From Methylobacter sp. (lineage in GTDB: Bacteria > Pseudomonadota > Gammaproteobacteria > Methylococcales > Methylomonadaceae), in the NCBI GenBank assembly GCA_004299305.1, contig SCPZ01000099.1, positions 1 through 64,000 of the forward strand: 64,000 bases of DNA, given 5' to 3'. The notes beneath the pieces were generated by a model. The model worked only from the letters and a program-made list of their open reading frames with translations, did not search any database and was not told where the DNA came from. The position numbers and the translations under genes are program-made. This document shows positions 1 through 6,896 of the stretch, piece by piece. The number at the start of each line of letters is the position of its first letter. The stretch's first letter is position 1.

Positions 1-2
1 AC

Positions 3-107
3 ATGATGCGACAGGTCCAAAAGAAACGGGTGTCCATCAAACGTATGCGCAAGGCGGCTGGCTGGGATGATTCGGTCTTAACTGATATTTTGGCTCAGGT
101 TTTTTAA
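3..107 (+). CDS. C-terminal fragment of an unidentified protein (cut by window edge)
   Basis: An open frame enters from the left edge and ends at TAA 105-107. The visible part is basic and ends in a short helix-like tail (WDDSVLTDILAQVF). I do not recognise the family. Its position beside a possible group II intron relic makes a mobile-element protein conceivable, but that is only a guess. The true start may lie outside the window, and the two Met codons at its left end may be internal. Confidence 0.3.
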   Translation: MMRQVQKKRVSIKRMRKAAGWDDSVLTDILAQVF

Positions 108-115
108 TGAGGTAG

Positions 116-187
116 CCCTGCCACGGGGGCAGATCAGTTCGTAGTAGTGAGGAAATTCCTGTAATGGGAATGGAGCAAAGGGGCTGA
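116..187 (+). mobile_element. Possible group II intron relic (region preceding the RT ORF)
   Basis: The frame at 131-187 reads RSVRSSEEIPVMGMEQRG and then stops. From memory, a very similar stretch is often found just upstream of, or annotated as the N-terminus of, group II intron reverse transcriptase/maturase genes. No reverse transcriptase domain follows, so at most this is a remnant. The next 260 bases, up to the tRNA cluster, show no gene. Confidence 0.3.
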
Positions 188-451
188 CATGCCTTATCAG
201 GACTCTGGTCAAATTTAGCGAAAGAGCTGGGGACAAAATTGTTTTTAGCGCATTAAAAACGGCAATTGGAAGTGGGGGGCTAGCTACAAAAGAAAGCGAT
301 CAAAAAGTCTGGAATAAAATTGGATACCGTTTACATTTCATGATTTGAAAAGAAAAGGTGTTAGCGATACAAAAAAGGGGGGGTAGGCAAGAGGCGTCTG
401 GACATCGAACGGCACAATGTATATGACGTATGGCTAAGTTATTGATTAAAA

Positions 452-528
452 TGGGGTGAACGACGGGGCTCGAACCCGCGACAACCGGAATCACAATCCG
501 GGACTCTACCAACTGAGCTACGCTCACC
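452..528 (-). tRNA. tRNA-His (GTG)
   Basis: The minus strand folds as a full cloverleaf. The 7-bp acceptor is 521-527 with 456-462 (one G-U pair), anticodon GTG sits in a TTGTGAT-type loop, and the T-arm is GGTTCGA-like. The extra 5' G at 528 opposite C73 (455) is the histidine identity element. CCA is encoded at 452-454. It is the last gene of a Pro-Arg-His cluster. Confidence 0.95.
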
Positions 529-551
529 ATAATATAGTGATGTTCCGTGAA

Positions 552-628
552 TGGTGCGCTTGGCAGGACTCGAACCTGCGACCCCCGGCTTAGAAGGCCG
601 GTGCTCTATCCGGTTGAGCTACAAGCGC
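552..628 (-). tRNA. tRNA-Arg (TCT)
   Basis: The minus strand gives acceptor GCGCTTG (628-622) paired with CAAGCGC (562-556), D-arm GTAGCTC, anticodon TCT in CTTCTAA, T-loop GTTCGAG and encoded CCA (554-552). It reads AGA codons. It lies only 4 bp downstream of tRNA-Pro and 23 bp upstream of tRNA-His, so the three are probably one transcript. Confidence 0.95.
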
Positions 629-632
629 GTAT

Positions 633-709
633 TGGTCGGGGTAGAGAGATTCGAACTCCCGACATCCTGCTCCCAAAGCAGGCGCGCTACCAAACTGCGC
701 TATACCCCG
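633..709 (-). tRNA. tRNA-Pro (TGG)
   Basis: The minus strand gives acceptor CGGGGTA (709-703) paired with TACCCCG (643-637), anticodon TGG, T-loop GTTCGAA and encoded CCA (635-633). It is the first gene of the minus-strand Pro-Arg-His cluster, so the cluster promoter should lie just above 710. Confidence 0.95.
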
Positions 710-1298
710 ACGATCTTTTTAAATGGCTTGTTAGAATTATCAACCACCCTTGAAGAGCTGCCTATGATAGTGATGTGTTCTCTTTCTGTCAATAATTTTT
801 TTCGTTGTATTTGCTATTTATGTTTTGAGTTTAGAAAAATAGTAAGATAAAAGTAAGCTAATTCTCCTTATAAGTATAATATTTTCAATGGCATATTAAT
901 AAGTGAGTGGTCGACATGGTTTATGGAATATTTTATTGTTGCCGATTACTTTTTTCTTGCCATTGCTATATTCGACTCCGACTGAAAAAATATCAATTCT
1001 ATTTTTTATGCAGTCGAAAGTTTTTAATCTATATTTAGCTTGGCATCATCTATGGAAGATTCACAACATTAGGTGGACGTCATGATAGTCATTTTCTAAG
1101 CAGGGAAGCACAGATATAACTGGGCTGATTTGAAAAATTCAAGATAGTCGTATTGGAATAGGCGATTGGTAAGTTCCAAGGGTATTCATTAAATCTCATT
1201 ATTGTTTTTTTAATCGCTAATATGTAATTGATCTATAATGACTTATTGATGCTATTTAATATGAATCCAAATTCAATGTCCTCGAACATGAAAAAATT
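710..1298. other. Gene-free AT-rich stretch
   Basis: No convincing coding region on either strand. The first 60 bases should carry the minus-strand promoter of the tRNA cluster. A GATAAT hexamer is visible on the minus strand near 735, but no good -35 partner. The rest is AT-rich with scattered stops and no clear repeats. Confidence 0.5.
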
Positions 1299-1448
1299 AT
1301 GCGTATTCTCTGTGTTTTTCTTCTTATAGTTCTCTCAATTGTTGAGATTGGCCCTATTCCTATTACTCCGGTAGTGTTAATTTACATTGTATTATTTCGA
1401 CCAACATGGTTTTATGAATGGGTGCTTAAAATATATGACAAGGACTAA
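1299..1448 (+). CDS. Small hydrophobic membrane peptide (49 aa)
   Basis: ATG 1299 to TAA 1446-1448 encodes 49 residues. Residues 2-33 are almost wholly hydrophobic, with a helix-breaking PIPITP segment near residues 20-25. A short amphipathic tail with Trp, Tyr and a charged KIYDKD end follows. This composition is typical of genuine small inner-membrane proteins and unlikely in random AT-rich DNA. No strong Shine-Dalgarno is seen. Function unknown. Confidence 0.5.
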   Translation: MRILCVFLLIVLSIVEIGPIPITPVVLIYIVLFRPTWFYEWVLKIYDKD

Positions 1449-1775
1449 GGTTCTGCGGCAATATGAACAAATAGCTGTATTTCCAAAAACATGGAACGGG
1501 CTTGAAAATTTGCGATAGCCAACGAGGCGAACTTAAACCCTGAAGATACTGCAAGCACGATTCGGTCATGATACTACTCCCATCTGAGTAACAAATCGTA
1601 TACTTTTGTAAACGTTGTAGCCCTTGAACCGCAAGGGATTCCGTTGTTTTAGACTTGTACGCTTTCAAAGTAAGATGGGAGTAAAAGGTTCGATTGAATT
1701 GAAACTAGGGACAGATGTTGAAGTCGTATTTGAGCAAGAAAATAACAAGTAGTCTGGAGAGGCTTTTAGGTTGTA
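1449..1775. other. Intergenic stretch without a supported gene
   Basis: Open frames exist, but none shows a recognisable domain, a plausible ribosome binding site or protein-like composition. The stretch ends at the palindrome-ended repeat at 1776. Confidence 0.5.
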
Positions 1776-1888
1776 GGCTACCAACTTAAGCCGGGATGAC
1801 GTGAATAGTCGATGAAATGCGGGAGTGAAGGCTCTGCTTATCGAATGGGCAAAGCTTGGTTCCTTTGCCCCGTTTTAAGGTGGTAGCC
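1776..1888. repeat. Dispersed element with terminal inverted repeats (copy 1)
   Basis: 113 bp bounded by GGCTACCAACTTAAGCCG on the left and the approximate inverse (CGTTTTAAGGTGGTAGCC) on the right. The same termini bound a 118-bp segment at 60571-60688, and a related left end starts at 63981. The interiors differ between copies, so the conserved ends look like the functional part, as in a MITE or REP-like element. It lies 8 bp beyond the stop codon of rppH and could also act as a 3' hairpin for that gene. Confidence 0.6.
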
Positions 1889-1896
1889 GCTATATT

Positions 1897-2445
1897 TTAT
1901 TTCTTACGTTTTTTGGTTTTTGATTTTTCAATTTCCTTGGCCAAATAGCCTGACGCACTAACCGGGACGGCCTCGGCAGTTAGGATAGCCCCTAACTCGC
2001 TCATCGCCTTTAGATAAACCTTACGCTTAAAATACACCACATCTTTAAGCGGTTCCCAGTAATCCACCCAGCGCCAGTCATCGAATTCCGGTTTGGAGCA
2101 CAGATCAAAACGCACATTGGACTCATGCGTGATCAAGCGCAACATATACCAGATTTGCTTCTGGCCTATGCATAAAGGCAGTGAGTTTTTGCGTATATAA
2201 CGCTCGGGTAACTGGTATCTCAACCAATAGCGAGTACGCCCAAGTATTTGGACGTGCTGCTGTTGCAGCCCCGTTTCTTCGCACAATTCTCGATACATCG
2301 CAGCTTCAGGGTCTTCATTCGGATTAATCCCGCCTTGCGGAAATTGCCATGAGTTTACACCCATTCGTTTTGCCCAAAACACGCGACCCTCGTCATTGCA
2401 AAGGATGATCCCGACGTTAGGCCGGTATCCTTTAGAGTCAATCAT
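1897..2445 (-). CDS. rppH: RNA pyrophosphohydrolase RppH
   Basis: 182 aa Nudix hydrolase that removes pyrophosphate from the 5' end of triphosphorylated RNAs and so starts RNase E-dependent decay. The N-terminus [17 protein letters not shown] and the WQFPQGG motif are typical of RppH/NudH. The Nudix box runs from G39 ([21 protein letters not shown]) with the REXXEE metal-binding core intact. The C-terminus is a Lys-rich tail (KSKTKKRKK). The size is close to the usual RppH length. It is transcribed alone, away from the HAD gene at 2608. Family assignment is secure. Confidence 0.93.
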   Translation of the reverse strand: MIDSKGYRPNVGIILCNDEGRVFWAKRMGVNSWQFPQGGINPNEDPEAAMYRELCEETGLQQQHVQILGRTRYWLRYQLPERYIRKNSLPLCIGQKQIWYMLRLITHESNVRFDLCSKPEFDDWRWVDYWEPLKDVVYFKRKVYLKAMSELGAILTAEAVPVSASGYLAKEIEKSKTKKRKK

Positions 2446-2607
2446 GTTAAAACCTGTGTCTTTACCTTTCCTATATCTTTAATCTTGCTAATGGTAAAAT
2501 TATCAAAGACAGGTCAGTAAGTTAAATTAATGACAACATTGTTCCATAAATAAAGTGCAGATGCCATAGCGCACAGCTCTTTTTAATTACGCGAGATAGG
2601 ATTAACC

Positions 2608-3294
2608 GTGAGCTTAGCAATTTTTGATTTGGATAACACCCTGATTGCCGATGACAGCGATTATTTATGGGGACAGTTTCTTGTCGACCGGGGTATAGTC
2701 GATAAAAATGAGTATGAAAGCGCCAATGCCAAATTCTATGACGACTACAAACAAGGCACTTTGGATATTGTCGAATTTCTGCGCTTTTCGTTGCAACCTT
2801 TAGCGGACAACGACCCTGAGCAACTTTATCAATGGCGGGCGCAATTCATAGACGAGTCGATCAAGCCGCTGCTGTTAGAATCCGCACAACAGCTGGTTGA
2901 CAAACATAGAGAGCGGGGCGATACCTTGCTGGTCATTACCGCAACCAATCGTTTTGTTACCGAGCCGATAGTCCGGCTGTACGGTATTGAAAACTTACTG
3001 GCGACCACGCCGGAATTTATTAATGGTCGGTATACCGGCGGATTTAACGGTATTCCTTGTTTTAGGGAAGGAAAGGTTAAATTACTGGAAGCTTGGTTGG
3101 AAGGCTCAAGCGAAACCATGCAGGGCAGCTGGTTTTACAGCGACTCTCACAATGACCTACCGCTGCTTAAACTGGTAGATAATCCGGTCGCAGTCGATCC
3201 CGATGAAAAATTGAGCGAATTTGCTAATGCCGCTAATTGGCCGATTATCAGTCTCAGAAGCGGCCAATGCCCAATAGATCATTTTCATAAATAG
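2608..3294 (+). CDS. HAD superfamily subfamily IB phosphatase
   Basis: 228 aa with a GTG start. HAD motif I is DLDNT (residues 7-11, nucleophile and acid Asp), motif II is VITATN, motif III is a Lys in REGKVK, and motif IV is SDSHNDLPLL. This matches the HAD-IB group, which holds SerB-like and other small-molecule phosphomonoesterases. The substrate cannot be told from sequence. It stands between rppH (divergent) and cysM, and phosphoserine would fit the neighbourhood only loosely. A stretch at 3313-3323 can pair with the heptamer array downstream and may form a transcript-end hairpin. Confidence 0.8.
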   Translation: MSLAIFDLDNTLIADDSDYLWGQFLVDRGIVDKNEYESANAKFYDDYKQGTLDIVEFLRFSLQPLADNDPEQLYQWRAQFIDESIKPLLLESAQQLVDKHRERGDTLLVITATNRFVTEPIVRLYGIENLLATTPEFINGRYTGGFNGIPCFREGKVKLLEAWLEGSSETMQGSWFYSDSHNDLPLLKLVDNPVAVDPDEKLSEFANAANWPIISLRSGQCPIDHFHK

Positions 3295-3340
3295 AAATGA
3301 GGCGAAAGGTACAAGGCTAAAGGTGAAAGGAGCAATAATT

Positions 3341-3423
3341 TTTAGCCTTTAGCCTTTAGCCTTTAGCCTTTAGCCTTTATCTTGAACCTTGAACCTTGAA
3401 CCTTGAACCTTGAACCTTGAACC
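3341..3423. repeat. Two adjacent heptamer tandem arrays upstream of cysM
   Basis: Five exact copies of TTTAGCC (3341-3375), six bases, then six exact copies of TTGAACC (3382-3423). The second array stops 6 bases before the cysM start codon, so it occupies the place where a Shine-Dalgarno would be. The segment AAGGCTAAAGG at 3313 is complementary to the first array. Confidence 0.9.
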
Positions 3424-3429
3424 TTAATC

Positions 3430-4320
3430 ATGACTTTCCCAACTATTGAATCTTTCGTCGGCAATACACCTTTGGTCAGGCTGCAACGTTTGCCCGGCAA
3501 TACAAGCAATACCATCCTGGTCAAGCTGGAAGGCAACAACCCGGCTGGTTCGGTAAAAGACCGCCCGGCCCTCAGTATGATTAAACACGCAGAATTAAGA
3601 GGCGAGATTAAGCCCGGCGACCGCTTGATCGAGGCGACCAGCGGCAACACCGGTATTGCCTTGGCGATGGCGGCGGCGATCAAAGGCTATAAAATGACCT
3701 TGATCATGCCGGATAATATGAGTGAAGAACGCCGGGCTTCAATGAAAGCTTATGGCGCCGAGATCATCCTGACGCCTGCTTCAGGCAGTATGGAAGCGGC
3801 GATTGACTTGGCCAGGGAAATGGAAGCGGCGGGTAAGGGCAGGGTGCTGGATCAGTTTTCCAACCCTGATAATCCGCGCGCTCATTATGAAGGCACCGGG
3901 CCTGAAATCTGGCGCGACACCCTGGGCAAAGTAAGCCATTTCGTCAGCTCTATGGGCACGACCGGCACGATTATGGGAACGTCAAAGTTCCTGAAAGAGC
4001 AAAACGCCGATATTCAGGTTATCGGTGTGCAGCCGGAAGGCGAGTCTAAAATTCCCGGCATCAGACGCTGGCCTAAGGAATACTTACCGAAAATCTATCT
4101 GGCGGACCGGGTTGACCGGATTATCGATGTCGATCAGATTTCGGCTGAAAACGTCACCCGCGCCTTGGCTGCGCAAGAGGGAATTTTTGCCGGTATCTCA
4201 TCCGGCGGGGCTGTTCATGCGGCCTTGAAGTTATCCGAAGAAGTTGAACATGCGGTGATTGTGGTCATTATCTGCGATCGGGGCGACCGGTATTTGTCTA
4301 CGGGGGTTTTTCCTGGTTAA
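3430..4320 (+). CDS. cysM: Cysteine synthase B (O-acetylserine sulfhydrylase B)
   Basis: 296 aa fold-type II PLP enzyme making cysteine from O-acetylserine and sulfide or thiosulfate. The PLP lysine lies in PAGSVKDRPA (about residue 41), the phosphate/substrate loop is TSGNTG, and the C-terminal CDRGDRYLSTGVF is typical of the CysM rather than the CysK group. The start ATG 3430 has no Shine-Dalgarno because heptamer repeats fill the leader; an upstream in-frame TGA rules out a longer protein. The stop overlaps the next start by one base (TAATG), so the two may be co-translated. Confidence 0.92.
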   Translation: MTFPTIESFVGNTPLVRLQRLPGNTSNTILVKLEGNNPAGSVKDRPALSMIKHAELRGEIKPGDRLIEATSGNTGIALAMAAAIKGYKMTLIMPDNMSEERRASMKAYGAEIILTPASGSMEAAIDLAREMEAAGKGRVLDQFSNPDNPRAHYEGTGPEIWRDTLGKVSHFVSSMGTTGTIMGTSKFLKEQNADIQVIGVQPEGESKIPGIRRWPKEYLPKIYLADRVDRIIDVDQISAENVTRALAAQEGIFAGISSGGAVHAALKLSEEVEHAVIVVIICDRGDRYLSTGVFPG

Positions 4321-6404
4321 TGTGTCAGGGATTTATAGGGGCGACTGGCCGGTCGCCCCGGATAGCGGTCAGACTCATTTTAACTATCGTATTTATTTTA
4401 ATAACGCCCGCCGCCAATGCACTGGATAGCGTATCGCTTAATATCGGAACCCTTACAGGAAGCCGGTGGAAGTTAGACGGCATTAATATCGCCCTGACCG
4501 AGCTGTCGCAAAACCCGCAACAACTGGCGTTAACGATCACCCGGTTAAGCCTGCCTAAACCTTTCAACGATCTCAATCTGGTTAATATCCGCTGTAATGC
4601 TTTCACTTGGCAAAACAAGGAATTGTTTTGCCGACAGGGTCGGGCGCAGATGCGTTCAAAGCGATGGCAGTCGCCCGCCGCCAACTTTTCATTTCATATC
4701 ACGGAAAAGCATAGCTCGTTCAAACTAAGCGATTTGCATTTGGCCGGCGGCATCGTTGCGCTTGAAGGCGAAGAGCGGGGCGAGCTATGGCAGTTGCAGA
4801 TTGACGCCAAAGCTGTGGATGGCAAGTTGATTCAACAACTGTTGCCTCAGGAATGGTTTAAGCTGAAAGCAGGTAAAATCGATGTTAAGTTAAATGCCTC
4901 CGGCAGTCATGTGTTGGTCAACGCATTCAGCTTAAATGCCAAGCTGAATGGCTTGGCTGGCCAAACCCAGGACGGGCGTATTGCTGGCGAGGCATTAATG
5001 CTGGGAGCAATCCTGAAAGCTCAAAACAATAACGGCTTGTGGCAATGGCAAAACCATGTCGATTTTAACGGCGGAGCGTTGTATGTAGAGCCTTTGTATC
5101 TGGACGCAGCCGAGCAAAAGATCGTTTTGGATACGCAGGGCGATTGGGACGCATCAAACCAACGCGTCGAAATCAACTCGGCAAGTTACCGGCATTCAAG
5201 CGTCGGTGAATTAAGCGGCAGCGCAACCGTTCAATACAAGGATGGCGCAACTATTGAAAAGGCTCAACTGTCGTTAAACAGTGACAATTTGCAGGCTTGG
5301 TCCGCAATCTACCTGAAACCGTTGTTTGAGCAGACCGTATTGCAAGGCGTTACACTCGCAGGCCAGTTAAAAGCCGATTTCTCAATTAACAAACAAGCCT
5401 TAACCGCGTTAAGGGCAAACTTTAATCACCTTGATGTCAAGGATAGCGCAGGGCGCGGCGAAATCTTGAGCGGCGCGGGCGAGCTTAATTGGTCGAATGA
5501 TGAAACCTTTAACAAAGCCTCGGAATTTGTCTGGCAGCAGTTGCAGGTGCATTCTGTACCTATAGGTCCTGCCGGGCTTACGTTTTTGAGTCGGGCTAAC
5601 AGCATCCGCTTGCTAAAAAAGACCCGGCTGCCCTTTTTGAGCGGTGCAATCGCCATCAACCAATTCAGCTGGCAGGCAAAAAAACAGCAAGACCCCGAGC
5701 TGTCTTTTGAGGGCGATGTCAGCAATGTGTCGCTTGAACAACTGGCCATTACCCTAAACTGGACGCCGTTATCCGGCACTATCAGCGGTCATATTCCCCG
5801 AGTCGAATACAGCAATAAAACCTTGAGCCTGGGCGGCGAACTGATCGTCAAGGTTTTCGACGGCGAGGTTAAAGTCAGCAATCTGGCCTCTTCGGGATTA
5901 TTTACCGATTTCCCCAAGTTTCATGGCGACCTGGAAATCGACAACCTGGATATGGACCAGTTAACCGGCAAGTTTAAATTCGGCGGTATTACCGGCAAGT
6001 TATCGGGTTATGTCCGGCAGTTGTACATGGAAAACTGGCATCCGGTCAGTTTTTTCGCGTGGCTAGGTACGCCGGAAGACGATGACTCCCGGCACAGGAT
6101 CAGCCAAAAGGCGGTACAAAATATTGCCAACATCGGTGGCGGCGGTGCGGCTGATCTACTGTCCAAAAGCTTTTTAAGGTTTTTTGAAACCTTCGGCTAC
6201 GACCGGTTGGGCTTAGGCTGTTACCTGCATGACGGCGTGTGTCAATTGATGGGCATAGCAGCGGCAAAATCCGGTTATGCGATTATTACCGGCGGCGGCC
6301 TGCCGCGAGTCGATGTGCTTGGCTATAATCCCCGAGTTGATTGGAATGTGTTGATGGATCGGTTAAAGCGTATTGCAACATCGGACGAAGTGGTTATTGA
6401 ATAA
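4320..6404 (+). CDS. Large exported protein, AsmA/YhdP/YdbH-like beta-rich (uncharacterised)
   Basis: 694 aa. A hydrophobic segment at residues 17-34, ending in TPAANA, looks like a signal peptide or membrane anchor. The rest is soluble, rich in short beta-strand-like repeats (e.g. LKADFSINKQ, GELIVKVFDGEVKVSNL), as in AsmA/TamB/YdbH-type proteins that span the periplasm. The C-terminal part (about 545-690) has a Gly-rich patch (NIGGGGAADLLSK) and two Cys (GCYLHDGVCQ) that could form a disulfide. I do not recognise an exact family. It overlaps the cysM stop by 1 bp. No other standard start codon appears before the hydrophobic segment, so 4320 is kept despite the palindrome it encodes. Confidence 0.6.
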   Translation: MCQGFIGATGRSPRIAVRLILTIVFILITPAANALDSVSLNIGTLTGSRWKLDGINIALTELSQNPQQLALTITRLSLPKPFNDLNLVNIRCNAFTWQNKELFCRQGRAQMRSKRWQSPAANFSFHITEKHSSFKLSDLHLAGGIVALEGEERGELWQLQIDAKAVDGKLIQQLLPQEWFKLKAGKIDVKLNASGSHVLVNAFSLNAKLNGLAGQTQDGRIAGEALMLGAILKAQNNNGLWQWQNHVDFNGGALYVEPLYLDAAEQKIVLDTQGDWDASNQRVEINSASYRHSSVGELSGSATVQYKDGATIEKAQLSLNSDNLQAWSAIYLKPLFEQTVLQGVTLAGQLKADFSINKQALTALRANFNHLDVKDSAGRGEILSGAGELNWSNDETFNKASEFVWQQLQVHSVPIGPAGLTFLSRANSIRLLKKTRLPFLSGAIAINQFSWQAKKQQDPELSFEGDVSNVSLEQLAITLNWTPLSGTISGHIPRVEYSNKTLSLGGELIVKVFDGEVKVSNLASSGLFTDFPKFHGDLEIDNLDMDQLTGKFKFGGITGKLSGYVRQLYMENWHPVSFFAWLGTPEDDDSRHRISQKAVQNIANIGGGGAADLLSKSFLRFFETFGYDRLGLGCYLHDGVCQLMGIAAAKSGYAIITGGGLPRVDVLGYNPRVDWNVLMDRLKRIATSDEVVIE
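4338..4359. repeat. 22-base near-perfect palindrome at the start of the 4320 gene
   Basis: GGGGCGAC (4338-4345) and GTCGCCCC (4352-4359) are exact inverse copies and the inner six bases continue the symmetry with one G-T pair. It directly follows the cysM stop, so it could be an RNA hairpin ending cysM or a small palindromic repeat. If the downstream gene really starts at 4320, the palindrome is translated as part of its signal region. Confidence 0.7.
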
Positions 6405-6471
6405 TATTCACCCTGACTGAGGTCCATGCCGACATCGAAATTTCCTGGAGTCCAAAGCTGACTTTGGCCGC

Positions 6472-6520
6472 AAGGCACGAAGGACACGAAGAAAAGAAAA
6501 CTTCGTGTCCTTCGTGCCTT
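6472..6520. repeat. Perfect 20-bp inverted repeat of the CACGAAG type
   Basis: Left arm 6472-6491 (AAGGCACGAAGGACACGAAG), 9-base A/G loop, right arm 6501-6520 the exact inverse. CTTCGTGTCCTTCGTG-type palindromes are common intergenic repeats in proteobacteria. A degenerate relative lies at 18039-18161. No T-run follows, so this is a repeat hairpin rather than a textbook terminator. Confidence 0.8.
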
Positions 6521-6602
6521 CGTGTGAATATTTACCTGTTGATCGGCAACAGCGCCAAATTTGCTTTATCAACATGACCTCGTATAATCATTTTCGCTTT
6601 CA

Positions 6603-6780
6603 GGTTCCAGAAGGTTTTCAAGCCTAATGGTTAAACGGGAAGTCGGTAAGGTTCACACCAAGTCCGACGCTGCCCCCGCAACGGTATATAAGTAAAAGTT
6701 TCATCGAGATGCCACTGTGTTCATGCATGGGAAGGCGATGATTCAGGTTACGCCACTTATAAGCCCGGAGACCGGCCAGA
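6603..6780 (+). promoter_or_regulatory. Cobalamin (B12) riboswitch
   Basis: Conserved aptamer blocks appear in the right order. AACGGGAAGTCGGT and the CCGACGCTGCCCCCGCAACGGTA B12-box region are at 6635-6686. GCCACTG is at 6711, GGGAAGGCG near 6729, then TTACGCCAC and TAAGCCCGGAGACCGGCC at 6748-6777. The following leader (to 6896) can form GCTGTC/GACAGC and GGAGG/CCTCC stems that may be the expression platform. It lies upstream of the TonB receptor at 6897, which it should repress when cobalamin is plentiful. Confidence 0.93.
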
Positions 6781-6896
6781 AAGTTTAATTCGGTGCAGCG
6801 GAGGGCTGTCTGCGAAAGTGACAGCACACTCTCGTTCTCTTTTGTCCTCCGTGTAAAGCAACTTTCCATGCGCGGGCGGCGCAGAAGAGGACAATC

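Noticed and set aside
300..850. Open frames of 60-100 codons on both strands across the tRNA cluster
   Set aside because: They are translations of tRNA genes; phrases such as GLEPATPGLEGRC and AQLVESR are classic tRNA-derived artefacts.
3341..3423. Heptamer arrays as a CRISPR-like array
   Set aside because: Units are 7 bp and contiguous with no spacers; no cas gene is nearby. No CRISPR array was seen anywhere in the window.
3363..3683. Minus-strand frame with repeated KVQGSRF units
   Set aside because: It is the heptamer arrays and the antisense of cysM read as protein.
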